From contig CM020618.1 of assembly GCA_009829735.1 (NCBI GenBank), forward strand, positions 27,814,894 through 27,878,893: a stretch of 64,000 bases of DNA. The letters run 5' to 3'. This document shows positions 20,248 to 31,181 of this stretch, one piece after another; the first letter of the stretch is position 1; each line of letters starts with the position of its first letter. The position numbers and the translations under genes are program-made. This DNA is from Pyropia yezoensis. Lineage: Eukaryota > Rhodophyta > Bangiophyceae > Bangiales > Bangiaceae. A model generated the notes under the pieces. The model searched no databases and was not told where the DNA came from. It worked only from the letters and a program-made list of their open reading frames with translations.

Positions 20248-22196
20248 GGTGAAGAGGGGGAGGGGGGGGGGGGAAGACGAGAAGAAAGGGTGGGAGGGGA
20301 GGGGAGGGGGAGGGTGAAGGCGAGACGGCAGAGGCGGGAGGCGTCGGGCGGCGGTGGTGACGGAGGCGGGGACGGCAACGGGAAGCGGGCGGGAGGAGGG
20401 TGGGCGGTTGTGGACGGGTGGGCGGGTGAAGGCGGGAGGGCGGGTGAAGGTGGGTGGACTGGTTGGCGGTGGTGAGGGTGATGAGGAACGGGAACAACCA
20501 CCAGACCACCGCCGCCGCCGCCCCCTATGTACTCAACCCCGCCGTCGCCGCCATCGTCGCCACCCCTGACCGAGCCCCGGCCGCCACGCAGCCGCCGCGC
20601 AGCACTGCCCCGGCTGCCTGTCCCGTCTCCCCACGCTGCCCCGCCCCGCGCGCACGGCCGGGGCAACCGCGTGCGGCAGCGCGGCGGCACTGGGTGCGGG
20701 GGCGTCTCCACCCGCCGCCCTCTCCTCCCTCCCCGCCCTGACAGCCTGCCTGGGCGAGGGCCGGAACGAGCCCCACAGGCGCTCCTCGCCCACCGAGCAG
20801 CGCTGCCGCCGTTGCCGTGGTGACATGCCCGCGGACGGCAGCAGTACGCCACACGACCTTCCCAGGGGGAGGGTGCGGCGGGTGGAGGGCGCTGCCACCC
20901 GTCATGGCTGCGACAACGCGTCCTCCTCCCGCCTCACCCCCTCCCCAACCCCTCCCCGCGCCGCCGCCCCTCCGAGCTGCCAGGCCTGTTGCAGGGCCAA
21001 CAGTCACACGCCCCTCCCCCCTGCCGCCGCACCCACCGGGTGAGGAGGAGTGGGCATGCATCGGGAATGGTGGGGAACAGCGTACTGCTGCCGCATCGGT
21101 GCGGTCACGCACCGCGGCAGGCGGGGTCGTACCGGGAGGCGGGGGGGGGGCAGCGCGAAAAAAAGAAGAGGAGGGACAAGGCGGGGAGCGGGCAGGGTAC
21201 CTACCCCGCCCGGCTCAGGGAGGGACAGGGAGTGAATGACACCACCCATCGGCGTCACGATGGCCGCGTGCGCGGCGCGCATGCGCGGCGCGCGGCGCGG
21301 CGATGACTGCATGCGAGCAGCGGGCGGCAGCAGCCACCGAGCAGCAAGGCCACACGGGACATCACAAAATTCTGTGACGACCTGATTTGGCCTCTTGAAA
21401 TCGGCCAGGGCCCAACAGGGCCCACCAGCCCCGGGCATCAAGAAATAACACGTTTCACGGTGTCCGCGATTACGGGAGCAGAACTCAGCCATCTCCCACA
21501 TGCAACAATCAGGTTTTTCCTCAAGGGAACGGAAGAAACATGAGAATCTGAAGCTCTCGAAGGTTGCTGTCACGGAGAGTCCCTGCCAGCCGATCAACAG
21601 AATCGCTGAAGAGGGAGTTTCCGGTGAGGGGGAAAGGTTCCCCTTGTGTTACGCTGTTCAGCTCAGCACATTAGGTGAGTTTTCGCGTCTTGGTTTCCAG
21701 CTGACCTTCGCCCCATCCGCACGTTCCGCCTTTAGTGCGTGGACGCGTGCGGGGACGCCGGCGCACGTGTGTGCGACATCCTACGGCGGTGTGCGTCTGG
21801 CACTGCTGCAACGACGTGGTGGCCACCCCGCCTCTAGTGCGTGCCATGCGGAGCACGTGGTATGCTTGTCCGGGCACTGAGATTGCTGCGGGCCCACTCG
21901 ATGGCCCCCGCCACAAGATGTTCACATGTGTGCACCCACTCGCAGGTTACGTGATGGCGAGCACAGTTGTAGAAGTTGCGGTGGCAGCAGTTGGTTGCGT
22001 GCCGCCACTGACGGCGCGGTCGTGTTTCAACGGGCTCTCCATGCTGTGTATTGTGCTGCTTGCGTTACCCTACATCTCCCCCGTGTCCTGTGTCTATGTT
22101 GCATCCTCTGAACTGTTCACCCCGCCCCCGTTCAGCAGCTAGTGAGCACCGGCGACCGCCGTAGCAGTTGACGCAGCGTTGACGGCAAGCGACGCA
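20248..22196. other. intergenic and left edge of mobile region
   Basis: 20,248-21,350 is GC-rich simple sequence with no motif-bearing ORF. From about 21,360 the base composition falls, which probably marks the left flank of the transposon remnant to the right. A near-perfect palindrome, TCACAAAATTCTGTGA, lies at 21,362-21,377 at this change. No terminal inverted repeat could be proven. Confidence 0.4.
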
Positions 22197-22790
22197 ATGC
22201 GGAGCGGTCGCCGCGATCTGCATCCTCATGAGGAACCTGCCGTCTGGCTTCGGCCTGAGAGCGGCGGTGAGGGTGCTGAACGCGCCGACACAGCGCCAGA
22301 CGCCGCCTTCGACGGCGACGGCTACGACGGCGGCACCCTATTTGACGAACAATCGAATGTTGGTGGTACTCCTGCCTTCATTCCCTCCACGTGTGGCAGC
22401 CGGCTCGCCACCGCAAGTACAGCAGCAGTTGGACGAGACGGTCGCCCCGCCACCGGGTACTCGTTGAGTTCCAGCACTGACGAGGATGATCCCCAGCCGC
22501 TGCATATGGAGGTGATGCCCGGTCCAGCGCCAGTGGGTCCGCCTTCGACGGCTAGCACGAGCGATGACGAGGACCTATCACCCTATGTATTACCTGAAGA
22601 CGACCTAGGCGCTGGATCTGACGACGATAACACGGCCACTCCTACAATTGCGAGCACGTTGGGCTCAGCCAGTCCGGCCATCGCAGGCAGTCTTCTTGTT
22701 GTACCGCAATGCACTTCCGTTCTCCGCCGAGTTGAGAATCTGTATGGGCTTCTTCTTCTTCGCGGCCCCCGCGGATTGCAGGAGGACTAG
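22197..22790 (+). CDS. hypothetical acidic protein, 197 aa
   Basis: The frame is open from an ATG at 22,197 to TAG. The sequence is rich in Asp, Glu, Ser, Thr and Pro (SSSTDEDDPQP, STSDDEDLSP) with no recognised domain. It lies just upstream of the transposase-like frame at 22,841 in a different frame. It may be the disordered N-terminal part or a partner gene of the same element. It could also be chance. Confidence 0.35.
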   Translation: MRSGRRDLHPHEEPAVWLRPESGGEGAERADTAPDAAFDGDGYDGGTLFDEQSNVGGTPAFIPSTCGSRLATASTAAVGRDGRPATGYSLSSSTDEDDPQPLHMEVMPGPAPVGPPSTASTSDDEDLSPYVLPEDDLGAGSDDDNTATPTIASTLGSASPAIAGSLLVVPQCTSVLRRVENLYGLLLLRGPRGLQED

Positions 22791-22840
22791 TATCACACGG
22801 TAAGAGACGGTCTCAACATATCCTCCCCAGTGGCTCTGCC

Positions 22841-24013
22841 TTGAGCTACGTCAGGGTGACGCTCTCAGCAGGGGTATCTCCGTGGTTGCTGCCCATGCAG
22901 TCGTTCGCTTTGGTCGCAACTGGGAGCGCTGAGGAGGTATCTGTCGAGTTCATTCTCCCCAGTGCACATGTGCGACGCGAAGTCTCTTTCACGGCGACGT
23001 TCGAGAACTTTCTTTCGGCTGAGCTGCGGTCGGACCAGGAGCGGCTCTTAGAACCCGACTTCATCGACTCCCCTCTGTTCAACAACCGTGACTCTGTGCT
23101 GATGGCAGGTGAGTCCATCCAACGCTTCACTCTCGATGGTGTCGACGTGTCCATCAACGATAAGCTGGTCGTAAAGCTTGTTTCCCCCCATTCTCCTCGT
23201 CTTGTGAAGTTCACCGACGCCTTCTTTTTGTCGCACGAGTCTGATCTCGCACCTGAGTGCTCTGAGCATGCAGGGGACTTCGTTGTCGCCTGCGACTCTG
23301 CCTCTCACGTGCCCGGGTGCATCGTATCTCGGCACTGGAAAGCTTCGGAGAAGCAATGCTTGTCATGGCAACCGGACGGCGATGGCGACGGGCCGATAGA
23401 TGTTGTAGCCTTGGAGGCTCATGGAACAGGTGTCGGTGCTCGTAGAGGTTCGCCAGCGGCAGTGGCGAGCGAGCCCGTGGGACATCGGCGCTGGTTCAGC
23501 ACGGTACCGGACTGAATGCTTGTGTTGATCGTGTCATTATGCATCAACTCCGACGACTTCGAGACGCGGCGCGGCAAGAAGGAGTCACTGGGGGGTGTCT
23601 ACGTGAGCTACCCTTCAGTACTTCTCGAGCACCGGCACAACAGCCACGGCAGCAGAACCAATTGTGCAACCCCCTCGGGCGTCCACTCCGATGATGTTCT
23701 TCGAGCGAGCACGCCCGACCTCGTCGAGGGCGCCACAAGCGGATGGATTCGCCGTCGAGGTGACGGATCCCCTGTGCGTGTGATGGCCGACGTGTTCATG
23801 TTCGTGGGCGACTACCTACAGGTCATCAAGACGAGCATGCTTATGCGCTACGGGGCGAAGGCGCCTTACCCGCTGTGTTCCTACAGGGTACCTGGCGTTC
23901 CCGGGAGTCGCTTCAGTTTGCATGGCAGCAGCTCTGATGCGGAAATGGATCGGACAACGGCACGTACCCGCAGCGTCTGTCGAAGCGTCAAACATGCGTT
24001 GACACAGGGGTAG
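22841..24013 (+). pseudogene. transposase-like protein of an unclassified DNA transposon, N-terminal and central part
   Basis: One frame runs from 22,841 to 24,013 and is broken only by an in-frame TGA at 23,513-23,515. No ATG is convincing at its left end. After the stop it contains SDDFETRRGKKESLGGVY, then VRVMADVFMFVGDYLQ and a Cys-containing YPLCSYRVPGVPGSR. These resemble the order of motifs in large transposases of algal and oomycete DNA elements (KDZ/CxC-like). That resemblance is my judgement, not a search result. The C-terminal half expected for such a protein does not follow on this strand. A matching C-terminal half lies on the - strand at 27,003-28,162 and 38,931-39,292, so at least two copies or an inversion are involved. 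Confidence 0.45.
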
Positions 24014-24998
24014 GCCTGCCAAGTACTGCCAGATATGGACTTAGTACAGCACAAGCAGCAGCGACAGTCACAAACACCGTCCTTTCCGGCCGCACCACCC
24101 CGTCCTCCGCCGTGCTACCCCCTCCGACCTTTGAAGCAGACGGGACAGCAGCAGAAGTTGCGTAGTCGCGAGGGCACCCCGGCTTGTGGCGAGGGCGGCG
24201 GCCACAACAGGCGGCTTGGCGGACGCGTTTGCCAGCACGAGGACCTCCGCGTGGACCATGGCGGCGCTGCATGGCGAACCCGCCGCCTCTCGCGGCGGTG
24301 CGGCCACCGCGCGCCGCCGAGGCTGCTCCGCACGAGCCCCAGCACACACGCCCATCATTATGGCACAGACGCCGTCGATATTTGGCAGCGTGGACGCGCT
24401 GGTGGGCAGAGCCTCGACCCGGGATCCCCTTGCCAAGCTGCACCACGAGTGGCGCCCAGGCTGTGGCGGCTAGGGAGGCGGCGGCTACGGTCGTGGGGGT
24501 GCCTTAATGCGCTGTGGTGGGGTGCCGTTCCCGCCTAAGCGGGCATGTGCCGCGTCAACCAACAGCCGCGTATATGGAGGATAGGGCTGACCACACGGTG
24601 GCATGTGAACACCTATGTCTTCGTAGCACAGAAGTGGCCCCTTTCCACCGCACTTCAAACAGATTGGGGTCGCTACAGGTCTAGCACAGGGTCTCTAGCA
24701 GTTCCTCCGGGTCCGCCGCAGAGTCTCCGTCCTCCCCCCGCCTATTACCGCCCTCGGCACTTGCCACACCCCCCGCTGGTCGCGCTGAAAAGGCCATTTG
24801 GTCCGTCGCCGTCATCTTTTGGACGACCTTGTCCAAGAGGGACCAACCATCCGGCATTGGCAGCAGCAACGCCCAATCACCCGGTCCAACCATCTACTCA
24901 GCTTCCTTCCCCTTTGACTTTCTCGAAGACCGATCAGTTGACGCCACGATGCACCGCATACGTTTTGCGACTGCGTCTACTACGGCCGCTTCGAACGT
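24014..24998. other. transposon-flanking sequence, no gene seen
   Basis: Several 90-170-codon frames overlap here on both strands, but none shows a domain or clear codon bias. I regard this as degraded mobile-element sequence. Confidence 0.35.
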
Positions 24999-26039
24999 CT
25001 ACGGCAGCATCACAATCGCTTGCAGGAAAATCGTAGCAACAGCGTGCACGCAGAAGCGGCGCGTCACGACTCGCACGGATGAGTCACCCTCACCGGCGGG
25101 CACATCTCCGGCCTCAGAGACCCGCAAAGTCTGCTCCACTGCGAAAAAGGAAGAACTCGCGCCTGCACCGAGTGATGGGGCGACCGCTGAGCTGCTGTCG
25201 AGCTCAATACGGGTACCCAGAACAATGAAGAAGAAAGCAATCATCCGGTAGAGTACCCTTCGTGCCTCGGACCGCCCGTCGTGCACGGATGTGCGCGTGT
25301 TACCCAGATACGCTTCATCAAGGGCGGGAAAGTGCTTCAAGTTCAGGAACGTCTTGGCCTGCATCAGGAGGGGGCACTGGTCCTTGGGCGTGAGCTTGCT
25401 CATGGAGTAAACCTGGTGAACGACACCTCGCACCGTCTTCTCGAACTCCATGTTGGAGAACGTGTTCGCCTTCTTGTTGGAGCTTGGGAAGGAGATAGTA
25501 AGGACATTCAGGACTTCCTCGTCCGATGCGGCTCCCACGAGCGCGAGAATACGCTTCAAGAAGACTTCGGGGAAGAGCTCGCGCAGCTTCTTTGGTCCCC
25601 CGGCCGCATGCCTCGCCGCCACGGCCAGCTCATCCTTTCTCATCTGGTCCGCGCTACGGAATTGCGGCGTTGTCGTAATATTGTGCCTCACCGCGGCACA
25701 TACATGCTTCGCCGTGCTATCTGATAGCGCCTCGGCACTTGATTGGCGCTCCTTGTGCTGGTCCAGCTCTTCCCTGACCTTGGAGCCGACAAACCGGGAT
25801 AGGTCACCTGAGGGGTCAAGAAGAGTATCGAATCGGGTATGAATCAACGCGGAGAGCCTCGTCTCCATCGCCAACAGGTTTTCCATGGTGAGCGGCGTCG
25901 AGGCAGAGCTGGCTGCTACAGCCGCGGCGTCAGCGACTGCTGCCGCCGGCGGCACAGCGGCTTCGCCTCTGGCCACATTGGATTCTCCCTCAGCCCCTGC
26001 CGAGGGTGCAGCGGCCAAGCCACCAGCATACCAAGACAT
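24999..26039 (-). CDS. hypothetical protein, 346 aa, probably transposon-encoded
   Basis: The ATG at 26,039 opens an uninterrupted frame. Residues 1-50 are Ala-rich. A helical region then holds TMENLLAMETRLSALIHTRF and VREELDQHKERQS, likely coiled coil. A globular-looking middle follows (LRELFPEVFLKRILALVGAA, SKLTPKDQCPLLMQAKTF), and the end is hydrophobic (RMIAFFFIVLGTRIEL and later ATIFLQAIVML). It is less GC-rich than the host genes at 1-20 kb. It lies on the same strand as, and just downstream of, the transposase fragment at 27,003-28,162, so it may be a second gene of that element. I do not recognise the family. Confidence 0.45.
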   Translation of the reverse strand: MSWYAGGLAAAPSAGAEGESNVARGEAAVPPAAAVADAAAVAASSASTPLTMENLLAMETRLSALIHTRFDTLLDPSGDLSRFVGSKVREELDQHKERQSSAEALSDSTAKHVCAAVRHNITTTPQFRSADQMRKDELAVAARHAAGGPKKLRELFPEVFLKRILALVGAASDEEVLNVLTISFPSSNKKANTFSNMEFEKTVRGVVHQVYSMSKLTPKDQCPLLMQAKTFLNLKHFPALDEAYLGNTRTSVHDGRSEARRVLYRMIAFFFIVLGTRIELDSSSAVAPSLGAGASSSFFAVEQTLRVSEAGDVPAGEGDSSVRVVTRRFCVHAVATIFLQAIVMLP

Positions 26040-27002
26040 CAGGGTGGGGCGTCCTGTAGCTATGCGCCGGTCTGTGAGACTACCAGACTTCCAGCGCCTC
26101 AGACGCCAAGGGCGAGGACTGTCCTTGTGCGAGGCGCAACATTAAGACGGTCTGGCTTCGGTTCAGAAGGAGTTCCGCGGCTCACGCCAAGCCCTTCATG
26201 GCATTGAAGTGCTCCGTGCTGTTGCGCGGCAGGAGGAGTTCACCCTTGGCCTGGCGCTACAGAGAGTGTTGGCGAACCGCTTGATGGATCGTCTCAAGGT
26301 CACTACAGATCGGACCCCGGCTGGAAATCGACCTATTGCCGGCAGGGCGCGGCAGGAGCAGACGGCCATCGCCATCCACGTTTTGTTCCCACGCAGCAGT
26401 ATGGACGAGCTAATGAAAATGCTCTCCGCTTCTTACATGGCGAGGATGCCCGGCCGGCGTCCGACCAGTCCTCGTATGACTTTGCACTTTCCAAGTGCAT
26501 CTGCCCTGCTGCTTGCTCTAGGAGCTCCAGCTGTGATGGACAACATGTCCAGGCTGTTCAAGCGTGTCGACTGGTGCGCGCCTGCCCGGACCCTATTGGA
26601 GCCCGACACAACGATGACGGCCGGAAGCTCTTCATCTTGAGTCGTGAGGAGGAAGATGGTGGTGTGCTCGTTGCTTGGTGGTGTGCTCGCTGCTTCACGG
26701 GAATCCGAGCAGTACCACGTACGGCGGCGAGCGCATGTGCATGACATATTGCAGAGCAAGGTCACACGCGACGAAGTGCCTTCATTACCTTTGTTGTGCC
26801 CCTTCTTCATCTCATGGCGAGAGACAGTTGTGAGTGCTTCCGCCGATGCATGGGAGGGGGGGGGGGCATGCGGGTCAGTCACCCTGAGCATTCCGTGCTG
26901 CACCATGGAGGTCCTCCCGCCTGAGGTACAGGAGCTGGTTGCAGAGGTCATGTAAAGCATCTGCTATCTTCTGCAGCACAACTAACGCCACAGTTTCGTC
27001 AC
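26040..27002. other. mobile-element sequence with weak ORFs
   Basis: Small frames exist on both strands (for example + 26,209-26,640 and - 26,433-26,960) and overlap each other. The + frame has some helical segments (SSMDELMKMLSASYMARM), but neither can be supported as a gene. Confidence 0.3.
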
Positions 27003-28162
27003 TCACCAGTTTATCAAACCATACGAGCCAGTCTCTCTCACGTTGTAAAATACTTCGCCATTGCGACCTGGATATCCGTCTTGGCGGCCGTACAAGAGCC
27101 ACACGTTCGTTGACGTGTGCGATACCGCTGTCGCAGATATCTGACACTCACTTTGGCAATCGTGAAGGGCAAGCGCACGGCGCACAACGGGAGACACCGC
27201 GAGGTACAAATACCTATCTTGAGCAACTCGATGGCGACGGCCCCCCATGGAAAAGAATGGGTTCACAACCGCAGATGGTGAGCCTGACCGACTTGTGAAG
27301 AACGCCACAATCTGGAAGTGCGCAACCGTCCCACCGCCTGCAGCGCACGCCTCGTAGACAAAGTACAATGCGGGGCCGCCGGCAACGCGGACACATACAG
27401 CATCATTCACTTGTAGTCGCTCGCTGCCGCCGCAAGATGCCCGCCACCGCCACCGAATGCGAAAAGCAGGATCCGATGGGAACTCGCCTAAGCGCACGAC
27501 ACAGGGATGAAGATTGGCCTCCGGATGAGCTCCAGTCGTGCACCTCCACACCGCGCTGGCCTGGCTCCAAAGTTTTCGAGCATGAGACAAGCAAGCAGAC
27601 ACTCCAGCATGCTTTATCCAGTCACAAGGGATGTGGAAGAAGCGGAAGTCTAGGACAATGCGGGGTACCAACTCCTGATGGACGTATCGCTTCATGGCAC
27701 GCCGCGCGTCTGCACGACCATTGCCCGAAAGTACAGCACGCTTCAGAGGTTGATGCGCGTTCTCGACAAGTAGTTCTTGAGCATTTCGAATGCGCAGCAA
27801 CGCGGAGATCACATGGCCGACCACCTCGCGCAGACGGTGGAGGTTGAGCGTGTCGAGCATCATACCAAACGCCATCACAGCCGCATCTTCACGGAGACAA
27901 GCCGCCTGGATGAGCAAGAAGAATCTCTCCGCCGTCTTCTGCATGTTCGACGGAGATAAGCGTGCCGCGCACGCTGCCAAACCGTGCAGCTTCAGGCGCG
28001 GGAAGGAGTACGCTGCGCAGACCATGTCGGAGAAGCAATCAAGAAGTTCAATGGCAGTGTGGAGGGGGCCATTGCGGTGTCCGTACTTCGCGTCGCATGC
28101 GAAAGGGCGCCACGCAAGACGACAGAAAAGACGGGCAGCGTCGCAGCGCACTCGGAGATACC
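27003..28162 (-). pseudogene. transposase-like protein, C-terminal fragment (3' of the element A insertion)
   Basis: The frame is open for about 380 codons and ends at 27,003. It includes LHTAIELLDCFSDMVCAAYSF, DTLNLHRLREVVGHV and ELLVENAHQPLKRAVLSGNG. The NLHRLRE and E-x2-HQPLKR blocks are the kind seen at the C-terminal end of large DNA-transposon transposases. The coding sequence continues into the fragment at 38,931-39,292 once the intervening LTR element and one copy of the 5-bp duplication are removed. The two open frames do not match directly, so a frameshift also lies near the junction. Family call is tentative. Confidence 0.5.
28158..28162. repeat. target-site duplication ATACC (left copy, element A)
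   Basis: ATACC directly precedes the left LTR and recurs directly after the right LTR at 38,931-38,935. Five bases is normal for gypsy-type integrases. Confidence 0.9.
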
Positions 28163-28733
28163 TGTGGTATAAAACTCGATCCTCTCAGACACGTGTCAAT
28201 ATCCCTCGGGGGAAAGGGACAGGTAACACAGAAAGGGGAACCACGAGAGTGGTATGCCTGTTGCCTCACGTGCCTGCTCGCAGAGCAAACAGATACGCAC
28301 GGTATTGCACACGGGGAAGACGAAAGCAAACACGCAGTTGTCTTTTTCCTGAGGGCGCGGGCCAAGGGCGCCTCGCTGTCCCTCTTAACGCGCATCTGGG
28401 GGAGCCTCGGCACGTTGGCCAGGTAGCCCCCCCATAACCCCGAGTGGCCCCGACCCGAGTCTAACCTCGTCAGGTCGGGGGCCACTATCACTACTAATTC
28501 TATTCCCACTCACTAATCTCACACTCAAATTCTCTCAAATCAAGTCCCTCACAAGTATGCAAAAACCCATCAGAAATCCCTCTCTCACGTGTGGATAGCG
28601 TAGTCCACCGCATCCCAGTGCCGGGCACGGGCCACGGCCGCCAACCATCACCACACGGCGGGCGTGTTCTGGCACCTGGTGCCCTCTGGTTGTAGTCCCG
28701 GGTCGGCGCCAAGTCGGGGCCAGGGATGCTACA
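28163..28733 (-). repeat. element A 3' LTR
   Basis: On the - strand the repeat starts TGTAGCATCCC and ends TTTTATACCACA, the canonical TG...CA ends. It matches 38,359-38,930 with about seven differences, including one single-base indel in a C-run. On the + strand its outer end carries GTATAAAAC (28,167-28,175), a TATA-like box that would fire inward, toward the opposite-strand ORF at 28,919. Confidence 0.93.
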
Positions 28734-28746
28734 TAGCTCCCTCCCT
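28734..28746 (-). promoter_or_regulatory. polypurine tract of element A
   Basis: Read on the - strand, AGGGAGGGAGCTA lies immediately before the 3' LTR, where the plus-strand DNA primer is expected. Confidence 0.75.
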
Positions 28747-28918
28747 AGTCCGGCACGTCCTTGGGCCGAACCAGGTGCCACCGTGCACAGCCTCGAGCAC
28801 GTCCACACCGGTGCCGGGGTCGAGCGTCTTCACCCCGGTCACGATCACCTGCTCCGATTCTGTCCCCCCCCTTCTCCTTCACCTTGGCCCTCTCGTTCCC
28901 CCCCGGATTCTGGACGTC

Positions 28919-31036
28919 ATGTCCAGTTCCGAGATCCAAGCTGGGCCCGTGGTTCCGGCGGCGAGTGTTGCGGAGGAGAATTCGGGTAGTCGCGCCCCTC
29001 TCCTGCCTCCGGCTCCTCGGGTGTCGGTGCCGGCGCCGGTCGCCACGGCGGGGACGGATCGGGCTCCCCCGGCTTCTGCGTTGCACCCGGTCGAGACCCC
29101 CCCGGTGGGTCTCCCGGAGATGCTTCTTGGGCAGGATCCTCTGGCGGGCCGGCGCTACTCCACGGTGGTCGGCAACGCCAGCGCGGCCCAGTGCCAACAG
29201 GATTGCTTGGACATCTGGCGCAAGGAACTCCAGCGCGGAGTCTTGACTGAGATGGACAAGACTCGTCTTCATGCGGCGGACCAGATGCGCCTGGCACAAG
29301 ACCGCTCCCAGAGCTTCTCAGGTTCCTCTTGGGTTCTTCGCCTGGAGGATCTCCCCTTCGCGCTGGTGCTGGATCTACCCTTGACCGAGCGTCGCGTGTC
29401 TGCGTCCGTTCTCCGGTGGCCAGAGGAGGAAGGGTACGTCCATCGGGCACTCAAGGTCTGGGACGAGGCGCTCAAGGGGTCGGGGAGCCTGAACTGCGAT
29501 CCCCGTCCGAGCATGGTCGCTCTGGAGCCGCCTTTCCTGACCCGGAAATACTCCAAGTTATCGCCGGCGCGGGAGCAAGGCGAGCGACGCGGCCGCCAGC
29601 GTGACTTCATCGTGAGCTGCAACCATCAGGAGTTCTGGAAGCTGGACAAGGCCAACCGGGCGGCGTACTACCCCAAGGTCATCCCGCAGCAGCAGGAAAT
29701 CAAGATCCCAGTCGGGTTTGCTCCATCCAGCATCCCCTTCACCTGGTACTTCTTGGACGCCTTGACCCAGGCGTCGATCAAGGGCTTCTTCCACTCGATC
29801 CCGTACATGATGTACACCTCCGAGTTGACGGTCTTCGCGGCCAACCACTGGCTCCACGAGGTCTTAGTGTCCAACCTGCTTTGGTTCCTCCCCGACCTCC
29901 TGATGATCTGGATTGTTGACAAGTTGACCGTCGACTTCCTGTGCAGCCAGGACGAGGAGTACAAGGAGCTCTTCCAGGCGATGATCGACTTCCGGCGTCG
30001 GCTGCCGGTGCAGGACCGGAGCTTCTTGAACGCGATCGCCGACCAGAACAGCCCGCGTCGGGATGGCTCCGGTTGGGTGCAGGTGGTCTACCAGTCTTCT
30101 CCGGCCAAGGTGCAGCTGGCGACGCCGCTTCCGGCGTGGCCGCAGCTAGGCGGCTTTCCTGCTCCGGTCGCCCTCGATCTCCTGCCAACTGGACCGCCGG
30201 TGCAAGAGTCGGGATGGGCCGCGGCGGTCGGTCGGGCGTCTGCGGCGGCTCCGCTTGCTCCTGTTGCACCTGTCGCCCCGGTGGCTTCACCTGGACCGTC
30301 GCCGGCGCGTTTGCGTTCTGCTCCGTCTGTGCCGGTGCTTCAAGCTCCTCCGGCACCGCGCTTGTCTGCAGCGAGTCTGGACGTGGCCGTGCGGTCGCCG
30401 ACTACTCCGCCCATTCTGCCTCGGGCGCCTTCTTCGAATGTCGGCGGCCCTGTGCCTTCTCTTGAGTTGGGGACTCCGGTTTCCGGGGCTGTTGTGGACC
30501 GTCCGGTAGTGGCATTCTCGGGGCGGTTCGAGATCCCGGCGCCGACTCTACGCCTTACCCGCTTCCGGGTGCCTGACTGGTACCTGAACCAAGGTGGCCC
30601 GACGTGCGACCAGTATGACGTTGGCATGATTGAAGACCAGCTGGGTCGTCTTCCTGTGCAAGTCGAAGGCGTAGGGACTTCTCTGGTGCTGGGCACCTAC
30701 GCTAGCATATTGAACAACGTGGTTGACCGGGTGTTTGCTTGCGCGGACAGCGGCCAAATGTCGGACAGCCCGGTGGTTGGCGAACTTCTGGCGACCTCGA
30801 CGCGGCATGGCTTGGCCCAGAAGTGGTCAGAGACCTTCACTGGCTTCCAGGGGCGCCGACAGGCATATCTGGATGAGCGGGAGCGCCCGGCAACTACCGG
30901 TACTACTCCGATGGCGTCATACCTGGAAGCGCCTCGCCCACCGCACTACGTCATCCCGCCTTCGTCCGGGTCCCGTCGTGCCGCTGAGGCAGCGCTGGAG
31001 AACGCTCCCGCGGCGCAGCGTCCGCGCCGGGAGTAG
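28919..31036 (+). CDS. intact opposite-strand ORF inside element A, 705 aa
   Basis: The ATG at 28,919 opens an uninterrupted 705-codon frame on the strand opposite to gag-pol, between the 3' LTR and the chromodomain. The protein has a Pro/Ala-rich N-terminus (1-90), a folded-looking region (about 90-380) and a hydrophobic stretch near residues 310-340 (LLWFLPDLLMIWIVDKL). A long Pro/Ala/Val-rich linker (about 400-530) and a C-terminal domain follow (FEIPAPTLRLTRFRVPDWYL, VVDRVFACADSG). I recognise no family and see no zinc knuckle, protease or RT motif. Antisense ORFs in this position are known from some plant gypsy elements. It has no stop codon while gag in the same element has three breaks, which suggests coding constraint or chance sparing. 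The frame extends upstream to 28,664 without an ATG. Confidence 0.65.
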   Translation: MSSSEIQAGPVVPAASVAEENSGSRAPLLPPAPRVSVPAPVATAGTDRAPPASALHPVETPPVGLPEMLLGQDPLAGRRYSTVVGNASAAQCQQDCLDIWRKELQRGVLTEMDKTRLHAADQMRLAQDRSQSFSGSSWVLRLEDLPFALVLDLPLTERRVSASVLRWPEEEGYVHRALKVWDEALKGSGSLNCDPRPSMVALEPPFLTRKYSKLSPAREQGERRGRQRDFIVSCNHQEFWKLDKANRAAYYPKVIPQQQEIKIPVGFAPSSIPFTWYFLDALTQASIKGFFHSIPYMMYTSELTVFAANHWLHEVLVSNLLWFLPDLLMIWIVDKLTVDFLCSQDEEYKELFQAMIDFRRRLPVQDRSFLNAIADQNSPRRDGSGWVQVVYQSSPAKVQLATPLPAWPQLGGFPAPVALDLLPTGPPVQESGWAAAVGRASAAAPLAPVAPVAPVASPGPSPARLRSAPSVPVLQAPPAPRLSAASLDVAVRSPTTPPILPRAPSSNVGGPVPSLELGTPVSGAVVDRPVVAFSGRFEIPAPTLRLTRFRVPDWYLNQGGPTCDQYDVGMIEDQLGRLPVQVEGVGTSLVLGTYASILNNVVDRVFACADSGQMSDSPVVGELLATSTRHGLAQKWSETFTGFQGRRQAYLDERERPATTGTTPMASYLEAPRPPHYVIPPSSGSRRAAEAALENAPAAQRPRRE

Positions 31037-31181
31037 TACTTGGAGGCAAGGAGGGTGAGAGTCTTGAAAGGAGCGAGGAGGGAAGAGGCGGAGAGAAGGG
31101 TTGCTCGAGCGGGTGCTTGTTTTTCTTGATAGTTCCATGCTTGCATTGCGTGTTCTCCTTGATACACCCGTTCCCTTCTTC

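Noticed and set aside
19306-20475. 389-codon + strand frame over the trypsin-like gene
   Set aside because: It shows no motif and covers a - strand gene with clear S1 landmarks; it is open only through GC composition.
22791-22840. Short intron (GTAAGA...CCCCAG) joining 22,197-22,790 to 22,841
   Set aside because: It would be only about 41 nt, and the first frame already ends at a TAG before the donor, so splicing would not join the two frames.
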